DNA from: Granulicella tundricola MP5ACTX9
GTDB taxonomy: Bacteria; Acidobacteriota; Terriglobia; Terriglobales; Acidobacteriaceae
Assembly: GCF_000178975.2 (NCBI RefSeq)
Contig: NC_015065.1
Coordinates: 236,293 to 300,292, forward strand
Length of the DNA stretch: 64,000 bases
Direction: 5' to 3'
The notes below the pieces were generated by a model. That model saw only the letters and a program-made list of their open reading frames with translations. It was not told where the DNA came from and ran no database searches. The position numbers were made by a program, and so were the translations under genes. Below are positions 60,907 to 64,000 of the stretch, in pieces; positions within the stretch are counted from its first letter, which is position 1; each line of letters starts with the position of its first letter.

Positions 60907-62511
60907 TTAGAGGATGCGGTCTGAGATCTTCTCAAAGGATGAGTCCCTGGTTCCTCGGCTGCCGCTGAGGGTGAAGTCGGAGACCTGGCGGAGGACGTAG
61001 TTGGGGCCGGAGGTATGTGGGGTCTTGATGCGGAAGAGGTCCATGCCCTGGATGTTCTCTGCCCAGATGGCGGGGCGCTGGTCCGGGGTGGCGAGGGCGA
61101 ACTCGATGTGCGAGACGTCCAGGCGGGTGATGTTGCGAAGGAAGAGCCCGTGGGAGGGCAGGCCTCCCATCCGGGTGGGATCGGGGTAGTCCTTGAGGCC
61201 CTGGTCCGGGATCGTTTCGGCTAGTTTGCGGTCTCCGCCGCCGACCTGGTGGAAGTAGATGTTGGAGAGGTTGACATCCTCAATGAGGTTGCTGGGGATG
61301 CCGGCGAGGATGCCGGGCTGGACCGAGGTGGAGTTATAGCTGATGAGGTTGTTGATGTAGATGCGGCGCATGGTGCCGACTTTGGTGCCGGCCGGGGCCC
61401 TCATGCGGGCGTTGAGGCGGACGTAGAGCGGAGAGACGGTGCATTCGCGCATGGTGATGTTGGAGATGGCGATGTCTTCCAGCAAAGCTCCGTCCGAGCT
61501 TTCAAGCGCGATGCCGCGTGCGCCTTCACAGACGCAGTTGGAGATGGTGATGTTGCGGAAGCCGCCGTTCGACTCGGTTCCGCACTTGATGCGGCCGGTG
61601 GCGGCCTTGTTGTTGGCTAGTTTGCCGATCTTGAAGGTGCCGTCGAGCAGGCTGCCGATCTCGTACTTGCCGGTGGTGTAGCAGTTGGTGATGGTGACGT
61701 TGTCGGTGGAGCGGGCGTAGCCGAGGGCGAAGGAACTTTTGGGGCAGATGGCGTCGTCTTCCGGCGAGTTGACGGTGCAGTTGGAGACGCGGACGTTTTT
61801 GCAGCAGTCGATGTCTATGCCGTCGCGGTCGGTATCGATCTTGAGATTGTCCACGGTGCAGTTATCGACGGCGGTGAGGAGCAGGCCGAAGTGGCCGCCT
61901 TTGAGGATGGAGAAGTCGCGGAAGATGACGTTGCGGCAGTTCTTGAGCGCGATGGTCTTGTTGCCGACGCCGTCCGGGAGGACGTGGTTGCCGTGGCCGG
62001 GGTTGAGGCCTCGTCCCCAGAGGAGGCCAGAGCCAGTGATGGAGAGATTGTGGAGATCTTCACCCCACATAAGCGAGTTGTGCCAGTGGTTGTGGCCGAA
62101 GTCCTGGTAGGCGTCCCAAGCGGTTTTGGGTTCGGGTGCGTCGTATTTGCCGCCGTTGTAACCGGCGGTGTCGCCGGGGTTGATGGGGCCGTCGGCGGCG
62201 ATGATGGTGGAGCCTTGCGAGAGGTAGAGATCGACGTTGCTTTTGAGGTGGATGGAGAAGCAGAGGTAGGTGCCGGGGGAGACGAGGACTGTGCCTCCGC
62301 CTGCGGCTGCCGCGGCTTCGATGGCCCGGTTGATAGCTGGGGTGTCGAGGGTTTTACCGTCGCCTATGGCTCCGAAGGCGCGGATGTCGAAGGTGTGCTG
62401 GTTGGGTTTGGTGGGTGCGGGTGCTGCGAAGGATGGGGCTGAGGTGCCCAGGGCTGCGGCCAGGCCTGCACCGCTGAATTTCAGGAGGTCGCGTCTGTTC
62501 TGGTTGGGCAT
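60907..62511 (-). CDS. Glycoside hydrolase family 28-like (pectic), Tat-exported
   Basis: 534 residues. Tat signal NRRDLLKFSGAGLAAALGTS. Parallel beta-helix: TFDIRAFGAIGDGKTLDTPA, DRDGIDIDCCKNVRVSNCTV and PEDDAICPKSSFALG are the catalytic-region motifs, with the usual Gly-His replaced by ESNGGFRNITISNC. Probably an exo-acting or rhamnogalacturonan-type enzyme rather than a simple polygalacturonase. Confidence 0.87.
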   Translation of the reverse strand: MPNQNRRDLLKFSGAGLAAALGTSAPSFAAPAPTKPNQHTFDIRAFGAIGDGKTLDTPAINRAIEAAAAAGGGTVLVSPGTYLCFSIHLKSNVDLYLSQGSTIIAADGPINPGDTAGYNGGKYDAPEPKTAWDAYQDFGHNHWHNSLMWGEDLHNLSITGSGLLWGRGLNPGHGNHVLPDGVGNKTIALKNCRNVIFRDFSILKGGHFGLLLTAVDNCTVDNLKIDTDRDGIDIDCCKNVRVSNCTVNSPEDDAICPKSSFALGYARSTDNVTITNCYTTGKYEIGSLLDGTFKIGKLANNKAATGRIKCGTESNGGFRNITISNCVCEGARGIALESSDGALLEDIAISNITMRECTVSPLYVRLNARMRAPAGTKVGTMRRIYINNLISYNSTSVQPGILAGIPSNLIEDVNLSNIYFHQVGGGDRKLAETIPDQGLKDYPDPTRMGGLPSHGLFLRNITRLDVSHIEFALATPDQRPAIWAENIQGMDLFRIKTPHTSGPNYVLRQVSDFTLSGSRGTRDSSFEKISDRIL

Positions 62512-62605
62512 GGAGTCCTATCGGGTTGCCTGGGCTTGTGGTGGAGGTCAGTCGTGGGGCTGGACTGGACCTGAAGAATTTTGCTCGGTTAGTTCTCTGG
62601 AAAGG

Positions 62606-62661
62606 TCGGCTTCGCCGATGCCCACCCTAATCGACGATGAGACTGTCGATGAGGATGGGGC
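62606..62661. repeat. Double-hairpin intergenic repeat, copy 2
   Basis: TCGGC-TTC-GCCGA (62606-62618) is followed by a long hairpin with arms ending ATCGAC (62630-62635) and GTCGAT (62645-62650), a 9-base loop and outer CCCA/TGGG. Same order and loop length as at 26289-26347. Confidence 0.65.
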
Positions 62662-62677
62662 ACACGAGGTTGAGTGG

Positions 62678-63951
62678 TCACTGGGCGGCTGCCTGGGCGT
62701 GGGTGGACCATGAGGTCCAGGTGTAGTCGTCTTTGTGCTGCTGCCAGAGGGCGTCCGGGACGGTTTGGAGGTCGGCTCGGGGGATGGCGGGGACGTCTGC
62801 GTCGAGTGCAGGGACGCCCCACTCAGAGGCTTCCTTCTGGAAGGGTGCACCGACCTGGGCTCCGGTTTTGTCAGACCAGGCGTGGATGGTGATGATGGGG
62901 GTGGCTTCGATGGAGGCTTCGGTCCAGTTAGAAAAGTGGAGTTGGCGCTGGAGGAAGAGGGCGGCGGGTTTGGTGACGAAGCTGGGGCGATGGCCTGCGT
63001 CCGGGAACCAGACTTGCTGGAAGAGGTTGGGGTTGGGGCCGGTGATGAGCTCGGTGCGATGGTGGAGGTCGTCGAAGAAGGGCTGCTCTGTGTGGTGCGA
63101 TGTGATGAGGCTATCGGCAGTGCCGTTCATGACGAGGGTGGCTCCGCGGTTGGCATTGAGGGCGTAGAGGATTGCGCCGCGATCTCCGAGGAACTCAAGT
63201 GCATGGTAGGGGCCGGCCTGGCACATGAGCTTGGGGGATGAGTCCCAGTAGCCACCGGGGCCGTCGAGATTGCCGCCGCCGGAGAGGATGAGGGCGTGGA
63301 TGTGGGGGTCTATTGCGCCGGCGATGGAGGCGTGGAAGGAGCCCATGGAGTATGCGAGGACGGCGATGCGGGATGCGTCGACGTCCGGGCGCTGGGCCAG
63401 GTACGAGGTGGACTGGAGGATGTCTGTGATCATCTGGCCGCCGAGGCGGGCGGGCATCTGGGGGCCGGGGATGACGATGTCATGGGCCCGGGCGTCTGAG
63501 GCTCGGGTGAGGACGCGCTCGTCTTCACCGATGGGGTCATAAGTGACGACGACGGCTCCGGCTTTCGCGTAGAGGATGCCGGAGTAGAAGGCGTACCAGG
63601 TGGTTTTATCGCCCATGTGGCCGTTGACGATGACTATGCCGGGGCGCTTTTGCCTGAGGGCTTCTCTGGGCGGTAGACGATGGCGGGAACTCTCATGCCG
63701 TAGAGGGTGGCGTAGGTGACACGCTCCGCGATGACGCCGGGTGTGGGAGAGAAGGTGCCGAAGCTTTGGGGCTCGACGGATGGGAGGGTGGCGGGGATGA
63801 AGAGGGCTTGCCTGATCTGGGTGCGCCACTTTGTATATTGGGCGGGGGTGGCGGGAGTTTGTGCGCGGAGGCTCGAGGCCGTGAGCAGGGCGAGGGCTGC
63901 GAGCAGGAGAGAGGCGACGCGCGGAGAGGAGGAGACGGGCTGCTGGGTCAA
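62678..63951 (-). pseudogene. Secreted alpha/beta-hydrolase (acetylxylan-esterase-like) split by a frameshift
   Basis: Bases 63951-63634 encode a signal peptide (VASLLLAALALLTASSLRAQ) and the start of the mature protein up to VYRPEKPSGK; the frame then stops. One base out of register, 63650-62678 continues with RPGIVIVNGHMGDKTTWYAF, VLAYSMGSFHASIAGAIDPH (nucleophile Ser) and SPKLMCQAGPYHALEFLGDR to AQAAAQ. Adding one A to the AAAA run at 63648-63651 joins them as GKKRPGIVIVNGH. An esterase for acetylated plant polysaccharides is the likely original role. Confidence 0.8.
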
Positions 63952-64000
63952 AGCGCACCTGAACGGAGACTGACTGTGCCTCCACGATAGAGGTAGTGGA

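Noticed and set aside
63640..63665. Programmed -1 frameshift in the esterase gene
   Set aside because: The A run is only four long, the codons around it do not form a canonical slippery heptamer, and no downstream pseudoknot is obvious; a lost base explains the join.
1..64000. CRISPR arrays, tRNA and rRNA genes
   Set aside because: No regular repeat-spacer pattern, tRNA cloverleaf or rRNA segment was recognised; short tRNAs could be missed by eye.

Overview
The window looks like a piece of an Acidobacteriota genome (Acidobacteriaceae-like: Granulicella, Terriglobus or Edaphobacter type). This is inferred from gene content: an Oar-like TonB-dependent receptor with a carboxypeptidase-regulatory-like N-terminus, a CRTAC1/ASPIC-type FG-GAP protein, multihaem cytochromes, many glycoside hydrolases, high GC, and short hairpin repeats between genes. 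No rRNA, tRNA, CRISPR array or insertion sequence was recognised.

Layout. 1-3.0 kb: the 3' part of an S9 prolyl-oligopeptidase-type peptidase with an early amber stop, then two convergent Crp/Fnr-family regulators, the first behind a perfect FNR-type palindrome. 3.2-11.06 kb: a sigma70-like promoter, a cobalamin riboswitch and a tightly coupled aerobic corrin-ring operon (cobG-cobH-cobIJ-cobL-cobE-cobM-cobK-cobF). 11.0-13.6 kb: a flavin-dependent oxidoreductase divergent from an ATP-grasp protein. 13.8-22.9 kb: an exopolysaccharide locus (Wzz/BY-kinase-like protein with a decayed nucleotide site, Wza-like exporter, three glycosyltransferases, flippase, O-antigen-ligase-like polymerase). 23.0-26.1 kb: a lipoprotein with tandem Ig-like repeats and a clan GH-A-like catalytic region.

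26.2-34.5 kb: a plasmid-type replication and partition region. A type Ib ParA and a small ribbon-helix-helix ParB-like protein diverge from a RepA-type initiator. The divergent gap is full of CGATATCG-type repeats (candidate centromere). Sixteen copies of an 18-bp iteron (ACGCTGAAACGGTAGCAG) lie in three groups at 26.4-26.5, 29.1-29.4 and 34.06-34.5 kb, the last containing four copies spaced exactly 22 bp apart and followed by an AT-rich stretch. Between the iteron groups are two short-chain dehydrogenases, a short-chain dehydrogenase remnant, a rhodanese, a TetR regulator and small membrane proteins. With no integrase seen, and with a nearby change in strand composition, the simplest reading is that the window comes from a megaplasmid or chromid and contains its origin; this is inference.

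34.5-42.7 kb: a DUF1016-type nuclease, a carboxymuconolactone-decarboxylase-like protein, a GH5 enzyme, a damaged NTF2-like gene, an amidohydrolase, a lycopene-cyclase-like membrane protein and an octahaem cytochrome. 42.8-64 kb: a plant or algal polysaccharide locus with MFS transporter, LacI regulator, PL5 alginate lyase, GH105, TPR protein, heptahaem cytochrome, TonB-dependent receptor, CRTAC1 protein, carboxylesterase, GH30, two GH28 enzymes and a frameshifted esterase. Five copies of a 16-bp palindrome (AGACAA-N4-TTRTCT) precede the GH5, PL5, GH105, receptor and GH30 genes and probably form the regulon of the LacI protein encoded in the locus.

Several genes carry single disabling changes (amber at 1389, amber at 37970, lost base in an A run at 63648, eroded dehydrogenase at 31.5 kb), so either sequence errors or recent decay should be considered.
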